64,000 nt of DNA from Oreohelix idahoensis (lineage: Eukaryota > Mollusca > Gastropoda > Stylommatophora > Oreohelicidae): positions 62,001-126,000 of the forward strand of contig JAMPIV010012229.1 in the NCBI GenBank assembly GCA_024509875.1, given 5' to 3'. The translations under genes and the position numbers were made by a program. Below the pieces are notes generated by a model. It was not told the origin of the DNA. It saw only the letters and a program-made list of their open reading frames with translations, and did no database searches. Positions 33,781-44,373 of the stretch are shown here, one piece after another; position 1 is the stretch's first letter, and each line of letters opens with the position of its first letter.

Positions 33781-35358
33781 GTGAACCTCCTCAAGAAATA
33801 TCATGATAGAAGAGTTTTGGAAGGTGCACATTTAATGACCTTGGCCATAGCCACTGAAATGAAAAATGAACCTCTCACCTCATATGAATACCCCCTGAAA
33901 CCCTGCGAAACTCCTGCACAGGTAAAAGTCAGCAATCACCTGACAAAAGGGCAGAGGGAGAAGATTCAGAAGGTTCTGGAGAATCATACAGACGTGTTAA
34001 CGGACAAACCGGGGCACACTAACTTGTTGGAGTATGATATGAAATTGCTAAACCCAACACCCATCTGTATGAGAGCCTATACTATCCCATTCGCTAAAGA
34101 GCAAGCTTTAAAAGGAGAGATAGAATATCTATTACAGGAAGGAATTATTTCTCACAGTGAATCTCCTTATAGATCCAGTGTGGTATTGTTGAGAAAACCC
34201 TCTGGGGAACATAGGCTGTGCATAGATTATAGGAAACTGAATGCTGTCACAGAAAGTCAGGTGGATCCATTACCTGATACTAATCAACTGTTTGCCAGGT
34301 TGAATAAGGCAAAGTATTTTTCAAAAGTAGATCTCAGTAAGGGATATTATGAGATTCCAGTGAAGCCTGAGATTCGACCTTATCTGGCCTTCAGCACCTC
34401 GGATGGGCATTATGAGTTCAATATGTTGCCTTTTGGTTTGAAGAATGCTCCAAGTGTGTTTTCCAGAATGATGAGAAAACTATTGGATCCCCTGAAAAAT
34501 CCATGTATTACTAATTTCATGGATGACATCCTCATTGCCACTGAAACATTTGAGGAACATTTAGACTCTCTAAATATGTTATTTGACAGACTCAGAGAGG
34601 CAAATTTAACTGCTAGGCCCACCAAATGTTGTATTGGATGCAAGGAATTGGAGTTCCTGGGACACACTGTACATCAGGGTAGTATGACCCCTGATCCTAA
34701 GAACTTAGAAAAATTACAGAGAGCACCCCAACCACAGACTAAGAAAGATGTGAGATCCTTTGTCTCACTTTTTGGGTGTTACCAAAAATATATCCAGAAT
34801 TTTAACTCGGTGTGTGCTCCTCTGACAGATCTAACTCGTAAGGGAAAACCAGACAAAATAGAATGGTCTGCAGAATGTGAGCTGGCATATAATGAGCTGA
34901 AACCGAAACTCACCAGTAGGCCCATATTGAAGTTACCTGATTTGAGTCAGGAATTTGTGGTGAGAACGGACGCTAGTAATGTGGGATTGGGAGCCACGTT
35001 GTTACAAAGGTCCTCAACAACAGACGGAGAATTGAACCCAGTTGCTTATGCCAGCCGCAAATTGAACAAAGCGGAGAAAAATTACTCCACAATAGAAAAA
35101 GAGTGTTTAGCCTTAGTCTGGGCAATAAAGAAATTCCAAATCTATCTGTATGGTAGGCAATTCGTTGTACAAAGCGATCATCAGCCACTGGTTTTTCTGG
35201 CCCAGGCAAAACATGGTAATGCACGATTGTTAAGGTGGTCTCTTCTCATACAACCTTACTCGTTTACCATTGAGTACATTCCTGGATCGCAGAACGTTGG
35301 GGCAGATTTCTTGAGTAGGCATCCACCTGCAGGAATCCAGGATCACACTAAGGCATAG
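33781..35358 (+). CDS. Family B copy 1 reverse transcriptase and RNase H
   Basis: 525 open codons lie after the integrase region. RT motifs in order: LLRKPSGEHRLCIDYRKLN, YFSKVDLSKGYYEIPV, LPFGLKNAPSVFSRMM, the catalytic FMDDILIAT box (near 34517) and the thumb LEFLGHTVHQGSMTPDP. RNase H motifs: VVRTDASNVGLGATLL (first Asp), STIEKECLALVWAI (Glu), FVVQSDHQPL (Asp) and NVGADFLSRHPP (last Asp). The enzyme would copy element RNA into DNA in the particle. All catalytic residues seem present, and the open frame marks this as the best preserved pol segment in the window. It lies downstream of integrase parts, unlike standard Ty3/Gypsy. Confidence 0.93.
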   Translation: MNLLKKYHDRRVLEGAHLMTLAIATEMKNEPLTSYEYPLKPCETPAQVKVSNHLTKGQREKIQKVLENHTDVLTDKPGHTNLLEYDMKLLNPTPICMRAYTIPFAKEQALKGEIEYLLQEGIISHSESPYRSSVVLLRKPSGEHRLCIDYRKLNAVTESQVDPLPDTNQLFARLNKAKYFSKVDLSKGYYEIPVKPEIRPYLAFSTSDGHYEFNMLPFGLKNAPSVFSRMMRKLLDPLKNPCITNFMDDILIATETFEEHLDSLNMLFDRLREANLTARPTKCCIGCKELEFLGHTVHQGSMTPDPKNLEKLQRAPQPQTKKDVRSFVSLFGCYQKYIQNFNSVCAPLTDLTRKGKPDKIEWSAECELAYNELKPKLTSRPILKLPDLSQEFVVRTDASNVGLGATLLQRSSTTDGELNPVAYASRKLNKAEKNYSTIEKECLALVWAIKKFQIYLYGRQFVVQSDHQPLVFLAQAKHGNARLLRWSLLIQPYSFTIEYIPGSQNVGADFLSRHPPAGIQDHTKA

Positions 35359-35435
35359 TGGAGTCTATTTTAACGTGATTGTATACAGATATGAAAGCTG
35401 CACTAGTGGTTAACGCTTTTCTAACGGATGAGATA

Positions 35436-37666
35436 TGTAGTGAAGTGAATCCATATGACCACACGCTCAAATTCCCCGTTCAAAAACAAACTAGCTATCG
35501 TATTTTTAAATCTATAAATAACTACAGTATTTGAAATTTTTCTGAGAGGCAAGTCAAATTTACCGCCAACAATTTATCTAGTGTGTTTGAATTTTTATAA
35601 GAAACAAGTAAAAAGTTACCGCCCACCCCAAAAATTATCGAACAGCATACTAAAAAATTTAACAACCAATCAAATCGTTTTCATATTTTGTAGTGGTAAG
35701 AAAATTTTGTTTTAATCCAAAATAAATTCCTATTTTGTGTTTTTGACCGAACGTAGATAATTTATTTCTTAATAACTAAAGATACTCAAAATGAAAGGAA
35801 TATCTCCAATTATAGCGCTGATATTGCTTAACATATACACATAAAGATTCCCTCATGAAAATTTTTTTTATGGTAGTAGAAAATTTAATTTAGTGAGATT
35901 TTTCACATCAGGGTAAGGCCCAATTTAATTACAAAAAAATTACCCACATTTGAATGCAAAGGAATAACTAAAGGAAAACTATATAGAACGATAGAGAAAA
36001 ATTGGCCGTTTAATTATCACTTTTGATAATTAAAATCGGTCTACATATAACTGAAATATAAAATGTTCCAATTTAGTCAGATCATACAGACACGCTTAGA
36101 ATCGCATAAATACTAGAATCAAAAATTAACTTTTTTGACTTCTCTCTGATTGGCCGGTGTATTGCTATAAATAGTAACAAACTTTTGTAGTTTTTCGCCA
36201 TTGAAATCATAAAAAATCACACTGAGCTGACGTATACAAAAAGACTGTAGACCAAGCCTTTGCCGGTTGGACTGGTAGCGCGGGCTAAGAACCCTTTTAC
36301 AACCAGTCAGCTTGAGTGTGTGTGAACTTATTTACCTGAGGGTAAGATTGATAATTTTATTTGCATACTTTGTTAAAGAATTGACCTGTAAAGTAAACAG
36401 GCTATGTGTGCCATATTTGTTCGAAAGTGTAACTGACGATGAGATGTGTTGGGTCACGCTGACCTACGTAGGAATGTGTGTAGTAGCAAACTTGTTCGAC
36501 TTGAAAAATTGGTGTATAGTGTTTGCAAATTTACGACAGTGAGTGTTAAAAGCGATTTAATTTAGTATTTTCTTCTGGAGTGACACCCTGTTCATAGATC
36601 ATGTAATAAACATCTAGGGAAAGTTAGAATGAAGTAATCAACAGGTCACATGCTGTATTGTACTTGCCATGATTATTGTATGGAAGCCAAACATGGACGA
36701 GGTACTCAAGCCTTGATGAACCCAGAGAAAGAGTTATGGCATGAAAAATGATGATAGACAACGGTATTCAAGGTCTTGTGCAACTTGTTAGCACAAATGC
36801 CTGACCATGGTAAGTTTTAATATTGTTAGGGGTGAATTAATTGAGGCAGATCTCTACAGGGAATGGATTGTCCTTCTATTCCAGGTTATATCACGAATTT
36901 ACCTCGTGGTTGCAATTTCTTGAGAAGAAGAGCGTGTGGGAGTTGAGAGCTCCATCTAAAGACTGGAGATAGACCCCATCTTCTCAGCCAGGAGACACAG
37001 AGTTGGTGATCCTGACTACTATTCAAAGAACTGAAGCAGCAACATTCTGAAGATAAGTCCTTTGGAAAGGCAATGGCGATTCATCCAACCTCATTCACCC
37101 AATAAAACTTAACCACTGTGGGATGATGAAAGTAGTAGACCTTGCAGTGTAAGACTGGTAGCAGTATAAATATTAAGAACAGTAACAGTACGTGTAGTCA
37201 TTCCAGTGACCCTTTAAAAGAAATGGAACAGAGTTTCCAAATTGTTTATTTCATTATGTAAATAACCTTTCTTGATTTTGATAATTCCTGACCCAGAAGA
37301 TTGAGGTTCAGGAAAATTAAATTGTACATAAACTTTCATACAGCGTTGCTTAATTAATTTTATTAAGTTGAAGTTCTGTTTGAAATTAATCATTGAATAA
37401 AGGAAATACATTTCCCCTAGACCCGTAGCTAAATCATTTGGGATCAGTAGAGGTAGCGGTTAGGGACTCAGAGATCATCATCATCTACTCTGAGAACTTA
37501 CATAGCTTGACCCCATCTTGATTGTCTATACACCCTTGCTCTTTTCAGAGAAGGGGGTATTACTTATAAGACCAGTCTCTTATCTGGCACTATCCTGGTA
37601 TCCTCTGATACACCTATTTGTCCAGGATAGCCTATACATTTAGTAACATCAAAACCTCTTATGACA
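35436..37666 (+). repeat. Family B LTR 2 (shared middle LTR)
   Basis: 2,231 bp, TGTAGTGAAG to CTTATGACA. It is the 3' LTR of copy 1 and the 5' LTR of copy 2. By partial hand comparison it differs from LTR 3 at roughly 1 percent of sites. The TATA box is at 36166-36173. Confidence 0.92.
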
Positions 37667-37669
37667 TAG

Positions 37670-37685
37670 TGGTGCCCTGTCCGGG
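37670..37685 (+). other. Candidate primer binding site, family B
   Basis: TGGTGCCCTGTCCGGG starts three bases after the LTR end. The corresponding tRNA is not identified. Copy 1 has lost this region. Confidence 0.5.
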
Positions 37686-37855
37686 ATTTTTCCACCATAC
37701 CCTGGGGCTCTTACTGTAGGGATTAATAAAGCTAATAAAATTAAACAACTTGTGGTGAATTGGATGAGCCGTCATTGACTATAGTTAAGTAAATTAGTTA
37801 GTATTTGCTAATTTATAATATAAGTTGTTAATAGTTTGTGTAAGAGTGAAAGAGA

Positions 37856-39009
37856 ATGGCAGACTTGGCAAAATTTAGGTCTGCTACAGTGCAGGCGGCA
37901 AAAGACTTTGGCCTGAGTGGGGACGCGATGATTCAGTACGTTACTTCTGAATGTGATAAATTTATAGATAGAGAAGATAGGAGGTTAACTGGAGAGAAAA
38001 GATTACAGTTAGAGGCTGAAAAGGAGGCTAAAAGATTGCAGATGGAAGCTGATAGGGAGACTAGGAAATTAGAGGATGATAGGGAGACTGAAGTTAAAAG
38101 GTTACAGTTAGAGGCCGACAGAGAGGTTAGGCAAATGGAGGCTGAAAAGGAATCAAAGAGATTGCAGATGGAGGCTGAAAAAGAGGAAAGGCGTTTGCAA
38201 AGAGAACATGAGTTAAGACTAAAAGAAATGGAACTTCAAGGACATGTTATGGATAATGGGAGCAGCCCAACTACCTCTGACTCTAGTGTAAGTCAGGGTG
38301 CCTCAAATTCAGCCATGAATTTCCACTTAGACCCATTTGTAGAAAAAGACGATGACATTGAGTCATTCCTCAATAGATATGAGAGGCTAGCTACTAACTA
38401 TGGGCTAGAGAAAGAAAAGTGGAGCCTAAAACTATCACAAGGGTTGAGGGGAACTTCGTATGAAGTTTTCTCCAAATTAAGTAGAGAAGATCAAGAAAAC
38501 TATGACCTCCTAAAACAAGCATTGTTAGTTAGATATGAGAAGAATGCTTAATTTTATAGAAAGAAATTTAGAAATAGTAAGCTGATATCTGGAGAAACAT
38601 ACCACCAATTCTCGGCAAGACTAGAAACCTACTTGGAGAAACGGACTGCTCTGGGGAAAACCCAAGACCTGAAGGAAATGATTATGATGGAGCAGTTAAG
38701 AGAGTCCATAGCTCCAGACTTGAGAAGATTTCTCATGGAACAAGGGGCCGAGAGATTGGGGGAGATTCTCAATGTTGTTGAGAGATATCAGTCAGCCCAG
38801 TCAGAAGTAACTGGTGTGAAAAAGAAACAAGCAGATAGTAACAAAACCACACAAAATCAGAATAAGTTTGACAATAGGGATCAACCACATAGATTTAAAC
38901 CAAGTTATGATAGGCCTAGATTTGATCCTAGAGACAGAAACCCTCAGGTAAATGAAAAGAAACCCTACAGACCAGAAGGAAAATAGTGTAAAATTTGTAA
39001 GTTAAATAA
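37856..39009 (+). pseudogene. Gag of family B copy 2
   Basis: The ATG at 37856 (gagaATGg) begins a frame with an N-terminal helix (LAKFRSATVQAAKDFGLSGD), then a long charged coiled coil with heptad-like KRLQMEAEKE repeats. A capsid-like region follows (SFLNRYERLATNYGLEKEKW, LSQGLRGTSYEVF) with a SCAN-like second half (RESIAPDLRRFLMEQGAERL). A TAA at 38549-38551 and a TAG at 38984-38986 interrupt one continuous frame; copy 1 has Trp at the second site. The zinc knuckle codons are split by the DNA transposon at 39010. Confidence 0.88.
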
Positions 39010-41192
39010 CACTGTCTAACAAAAAAAAAAATTTTTTTTTCTTTCTCTAACATTTCTATGTTTTTCTGGTCAATTTTAATGCGCTGTTTTTAAATCTGCA
39101 AACCGTTTTTCTCTATCAGGTCGGGATCTCTAGAAATACGCAATTGAAGTTTTTTAACAACGCATATAGTATTACAACATCATTCTTACAAGAAGTGTAA
39201 CAGTTATCTAGCTTGAATTTCTTCGCAGTCGACTTTCGTCGGTGAATGGCATGTGGTACATGGCGATGAAGCATCCAACAATAATCGGCAAGCATGGTCA
39301 CACTCCACCGTCCTTGATAACGTGACTCCATTACGGCGATATCTTGATGGAATCGTTCTCCATGTTCATCGCTGACTTCGCAAAGGTTGTCAGGGAAAAA
39401 GTCAAGATGCGAATCGAGCAAATGGATTTTGAGGGACATGTTACAGCCCATAATTCTGTATGCATCTATGCACTGCTTAACAATATGCACATAGTCGACA
39501 GATTTGTGATTTCCCAGAAAGTTATCGACGATCGATTTGAATGCCATCCATGCGCGAAGTTCACTACCATGTAACAAGTTCTCGAATTGTTTGTCTGCAA
39601 TAACTTTCCTAACCTGAGGTCCTACAAAGATACCTTCCTTTATCTTTGCATCGCTAACTTGCGGAAACTTTTCTCGAAGATAAGTGAAAGTTTTGCTTGT
39701 TTTATCTAAAGCTTTTACGAAATTCTTCATGAGCCCCAACTTTATATGTAACTGTGGTAAAAATGATGCTGTCTGTGTTAACTAATGGCTCGTGTTTTAC
39801 ATTTTTATGCCCGAGCTGCATACGATCCCTGATAGGCCACACCTTTCTTGCATGATGTTCCTGTCTGTTGCGGCTGTCCCATTCACATAGGAAGCATCAC
39901 AATTTAGTATACCCAGTCTGCATGTCTGTGAGAATTGCAATGACCTTTAGGTCTCCACAAATCCGCCATTGGTAGTCATTGTACTTTATTTTTGCCAAAA
40001 GTATAGCCATATTGTCATAAGTTTCTTTCATATGAACAGAGTAGGCGACTGGAATTGATGAAAATAAATTTCCGTTATGCAATAACACGGCTTTTAGACT
40101 AGTCTTGGAAGAGTCGATGAAAAGTCGACATTCGTTGACTATGTGCTCATGACCGAGGTGCACCATTAGACCGTTTACATCTTTGCAATAGCAAATGTCA
40201 TCATCCATCTCAAAGTATTGAACAAGTTCTCTGTGTCTATGACGAAATTTAGATATCGGAGTATTGGGCGCTAAAAGATTCCATTCTTGAGTCGCGAACC
40301 GAGTAATTCCGCTTGTAATTTTGGTAAGAGCGAGATCACGTATTAGATCTGAAAGTTCTGAATGGTTAATTAAGTGAACACCATCATTCACCGGTATATA
40401 ATCCGAGTCAGAATTAGTTTCTAAAGCAGGTAAACTATCACTTTCTGATGGTTCATTCACGTCCAACGGATATTGTTCTGGTGGAACTGGGATCGGACAT
40501 GTGATTTGATCATGAGGCACTGGTTTCGAAACCGATTCAATATTTGGATAAACCACAGACTTTCTAGTTTTAAAAGTGAAACCATGGATATTTGTCAAGC
40601 AGAAGTAACAATCAGTAGCGTGATTTGTCGGTTCACGCCATATTACTGGCACTCCAAAAGGCATCGACTTATGCTTCGGCGATTTTCGTAACCAACCTGC
40701 CAATGTATTTGAACAAGTCGAACAAACTGCATTTGGCTTCCAAGATTTATTTGCATCATCAACTTTCGAATCGAAATAAAGTTCATATGCTTTCTTTAGT
40801 AATGGTGTAAAGTTTTTCTGGTGAACACGATCAGTAAAATATCCGCACACGTAACAGAACAGATTAGCCGAATTTCTACAACTTCTAGAAGCCATATTTC
40901 GCTCAGAATTATTTCAAAATACAGTAACTATTTGAAAAGTAGCGTAACATATGTCATGCATCTTTTAGCAGTATAAAAAGTAGAATTATTTTGCATTTTA
41001 TTAATTTTTAATAAGTTATATAGTAAAAATGAAACGGAGCAAATAACGGTTTCCCAAAAATATATTGTTTCACAAATATCTTAAGAACCCGACGTGATAG
41101 AGATAAACGGATTTCAGATTTGAAATCAGCGCAAGAAACTGACCTAAGAACACTTATTCTTATATAAGAAAGAAAAATGTTGTTTGTCAGTG
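39010..41192 (-). mobile_element. CMC/Chapaev3-like DNA transposon
   Basis: 2,183 bp with inverted ends CACTGTCTAACAAAAAAAAA and, from the other side, CACTGACAAACAACATTTTT. TAA stands on both sides (39007-39009, 41193-41195), a 3-bp target duplication confirmed because copy 1 shows the empty site. It encodes one transposase-like protein on the minus strand. CACTG ends with a 3-bp duplication fit the Chapaev3 branch of CMC, from memory of that classification. Confidence 0.85.
39116..40895 (-). pseudogene. CMC/Chapaev3-like transposase, nearly intact
   Basis: The ATG at 40895 begins a 332-codon frame with an N-terminal zinc-type array (CYVCGYFTDR, CSTCSNTLAGW, then NHATDCYFC), an acidic spacer, and the start of the catalytic region with LFIDSSKTSL (first Asp, about residue 261) and RICGDLKVIAIL (second Asp, about 315). 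A TGA at the end (39897-39899) interrupts a frame that goes on with CFLCEWDSRNRQEH. One extra T near 39762 shifts it into the 207-codon frame 39739-39116, which carries MGLMKNFVKALDK, FLGNHKSVDYVHIVKQC, SDEHGERFHQDIAVME (candidate catalytic Glu) and YCWMLHRHVP. Two lesions only, so a recently active source is likely. The protein type is common in arthropod genomes, from memory. Confidence 0.82.
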
Positions 41193-41195
41193 TAA

Positions 41196-42364
41196 TCAGC
41201 ATACAAAAGACTGTAGGAAGAGAAACCCTCCATATTTCGCTGCATTCCTTAAAACAGGAAACATGGGAAAGAAGGAACTGTCTACAGGACAGCAAAAACC
41301 TCATCATCCCCCTGTATGTGAAGAAGTAGTATGTAATGGGGCCACTATCAAGTGCCTTTATGATACTGGATTTTGACTCCGTTGTGTGTTCTAACCTAGT
41401 GCACCCAGATCAATATACCACAGAATCAGTGGAGATACAAGGGGCAACTAAGGACGTAGCAACCATGACACTTCCCATTGCAAGAATAAATGTAACAACT
41501 CGTTATGTGGAAGGAATGATTAGAGCAGCAGTGATAAATGAACCAATCTACCCTCTGATATTGGGGTGTAGATATGTGTTTTTGGGAAGCCCCAAAAGAC
41601 CAGTGATTATGGCAGCAGTACAGACCAGGTCACAGTCAAGGAAGAAGGAAGATAACCCAATAAATACTCATCCAGAGGAGATGAGAAAGGCACAGGCTGA
41701 GGATAAGTCATTAAAGCCGTGCTTCAGAAAACTACCATAAAGCCATACCCCTCCAAACAAAGGAGAATTTTATATGAAGACTAAGTTGATGTATAGGAAG
41801 GCTGGAACAGAATCAAATGGTCATGGACAACTAGTTCTTCCATCTTCATATAGGGAAAAAGTTATGGCACAAGCACATGTTGTACCAGACGGTGGACATC
41901 AGAAGTTTGGTACCACCTGTCAACGGACATCTGTGAAATTCTATTGGCCAGGCGTAGCTGCAGGCATTGCAAAATTTGTGGAGGTCTGTGACCAATGTAG
42001 CAAGGTGACATCTCCAAGTTGGGAAAATAATAATCAGGCTCTAGAAAAGCATTGTGGCAAACCTAGGCCTGAAAATAAAACTAATAAGGTAGACATCGTG
42101 AATAGGCATGCTCCTTCTCACACCCAGTCTTCCAGAAAACCAGTAACACTGGCAACTCTGCGCATGGCACCAAGAGTAAACATGAACACAGACCAGTTTC
42201 ACCCGACACACGGTAGATCGGAATTCTTGAAACTGGCTAAAATTAGCAATGAGGTTAATCGGAAAAAGTTGAAACCGAAACTCAGGGATTCCCCCAGAAG
42301 AGTTGGGAGTGGGCGTTTGGTCAGTTGGCCTAATATTAAGCTCACTTCAACATACGGCCATTAA
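41196..42364 (+). pseudogene. Family B copy 2: protease and integrase zinc domain
   Basis: Same layout as 32228-33410. A 5-bp loss next to the protease YDTG site shifts the frame, so the open frame 41336-41740 misses the catalytic Asp. A TAA at 41738-41740 stands where copy 1 has Lys. The frame continues from 41774 with the HHCC zinc domain and the same 120-residue unfamiliar stretch that replaces the integrase core. Confidence 0.85.
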
Positions 42365-42376
42365 TTTAGCAGTATA

Positions 42377-42748
42377 ATGGCACAGGCAACATTGTTATTT
42401 GGCAGGCCAATTAAAGGTCCATTGGAAGCCTTATTGAGGACATGGACAGATGAGAAAGCAGAAGAGACTGTAACCTCATCATATCAGTATGTGAACGAGT
42501 TGACCTCTCGGTTAAAAACTGGCAGGAAACTAGCAAATGATAATTTGAGAAAAGCCAGAAAGAAGCATGCTGAGTATTATAACAGGAAAGCGAAGGATAG
42601 GGAGCTTGCTGTGGGGGAGAAGGTGCTTCTTCTATTACCCGGCAGCAACAAACTTTAGATAGGATGGCAGGGTCCATACACAGTTCTGGAAAAGGTATCT
42701 AGAACTAATTACAAGATAGACAAAAAGGGAAAGGAAAAAGTCTATCAT
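42377..42748 (+). pseudogene. Integrase C-terminal region, family B copy 2
   Basis: Frame 42377-42655 reads LLFGRPIKGPLEAL and, beyond the point of copy 1's deletion, VLLLLPGSNKL, ending in a TAG shared with copy 1. After the TAG the same frame reads WQGPYTVLEKV and HVNLLKKY into the RT frame. Confidence 0.85.
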
Positions 42749-44296
42749 GTGAACCTCCTCAAGAAATATCATGATAGAAGAGTTTTGGAAGGTGCACATT
42801 TAATGACCTTGGCCATAGCCACTGAAATGAAAAATGAACCTCTCACCTCATATGAATACCCCCTGAAACCCTGCGAAACTCCTGCACAGGTAAAAGTCAG
42901 CAATCACCTGACAAAAGGGCAGAGGGAGAAGATTCAGAAGGTTCTGGAGAATCATACTAACTTGTTGGAGTATGATATGAAATTGCTAGACCCAACACCC
43001 ATCTGTATGGGAGCCTATACTATCCCATTCGCTAAAAAGCAAGCTTTAAAAGGAAAGATAGAATATCTATTACAGGAAGGAATTATTTCTCACAGTGAAT
43101 CTCCTTATAGCTCCAGTGTGGTATTGTTGAGAAAACCCTCTGGGGAACATAGGCTGTGCATAGATTATAGGAAACTGAATGCTGTCACAGAAAGTCAGGT
43201 GGATCCATTACCTGATACTAATCAACTGTTTGCCAGGTTGAATAAGGCAAAGTATTTTTCAAAAGTAGATCTCAGTAAGGGATATTATCAGATTCCAGTG
43301 AAGCCTGAGATTCGACCTTATCTGGCCTTCAGCACCTCGGATGGGCATTATGAGTTCAATATGTTGCCTTTTGGTTTGAAGAATGCTCCGAGTGTGTTTT
43401 CCAGAATGATGAGAAAACTATTGGATCCCCTGAAAAATCCATGTATTACTAATTTCATGGATGACATCCCCATTGCCACTGAAACATTTGAGGAACATTT
43501 AGACTCTCGAAATATGTTATTTGACAGACTCAGGGAGGCAAATTTAACTGCTAGGCCCACCAAATGTTGTATTGGATGCAAGGAATTGGAGTTCCTGGGA
43601 CACACTGTACATCAGGGTAGTATGACCCCTGATCCTAAGAACTTAGAAAAATTACAGAGAGCACCCCAACCACAGACTAAGAAAGATGTGAGGTCCTTTG
43701 TCTCACTTTGTGGGTGTTACCAAAAATATATCCAGAATTTTAACTCGGTGTGTGCTCCTCTGACAGATCTAACTCGTAAGGGAAAACCAGACAAAATAGA
43801 ATGGTCTGCAGAATGTGAGCTGGCATATAATGAGCTGAAACCGAAACTCACCAGTAGGCCCATATTGAAGTTACCTGATTTGAGTCAGGAATTTGTGGTG
43901 AGAACGGACGCTAGTAATGTGGGATTGGGAGCCACGTTGTTACAAAGGTCCTCAACAACAGACGGAGAATTGAACCCAGTTGCTTATGCCAGCCGCAAAT
44001 TGAACAAAGCGGAGAAAAATTACTCCACAATAGAAAAAGAGTGTTTAGCCTTAGTCTGGGCAATAAAGAAATTCCAAATCTATCTGTATGGTAGGCAATT
44101 CGTTGTACAAAGCGATCATCAGCCACTGGTTTTTCTGGCCCAGGCAAAACATGGTAATGCACGATTGTTAAGGTGGTCTCTTCTCATACAACCTTACTCG
44201 TTTACCATTGAGTACATTCCTGGATCGCAGAACGTTGGGGCAGATTTCTTGAGTAGGCACCCACCTGCAGGAATCCAGGATCACACTAAGGCATAG
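42749..44296 (+). CDS. Family B copy 2 reverse transcriptase and RNase H
   Basis: 515 open codons, nearly identical to 33781-35358. It lacks 30 bp near 42957 (ten residues before NLLEYDMKLL). The RT box reads FMDDIPIAT, with Pro replacing the second Leu position after the two catalytic Asp. RNase H acidic residues are retained. Pro just behind the catalytic turn may impair the enzyme. YYQIPV here, against YYEIPV in copy 1, shows that point changes accumulated independently. Confidence 0.92.
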   Translation: MNLLKKYHDRRVLEGAHLMTLAIATEMKNEPLTSYEYPLKPCETPAQVKVSNHLTKGQREKIQKVLENHTNLLEYDMKLLDPTPICMGAYTIPFAKKQALKGKIEYLLQEGIISHSESPYSSSVVLLRKPSGEHRLCIDYRKLNAVTESQVDPLPDTNQLFARLNKAKYFSKVDLSKGYYQIPVKPEIRPYLAFSTSDGHYEFNMLPFGLKNAPSVFSRMMRKLLDPLKNPCITNFMDDIPIATETFEEHLDSRNMLFDRLREANLTARPTKCCIGCKELEFLGHTVHQGSMTPDPKNLEKLQRAPQPQTKKDVRSFVSLCGCYQKYIQNFNSVCAPLTDLTRKGKPDKIEWSAECELAYNELKPKLTSRPILKLPDLSQEFVVRTDASNVGLGATLLQRSSTTDGELNPVAYASRKLNKAEKNYSTIEKECLALVWAIKKFQIYLYGRQFVVQSDHQPLVFLAQAKHGNARLLRWSLLIQPYSFTIEYIPGSQNVGADFLSRHPPAGIQDHTKA

Positions 44297-44373
44297 TGGA
44301 GTCTATTTTAACGTGATTGTATACAGATATGAAAGCTGCACTAATGGCTCACGCTTTTCTAACGGATGAGATA

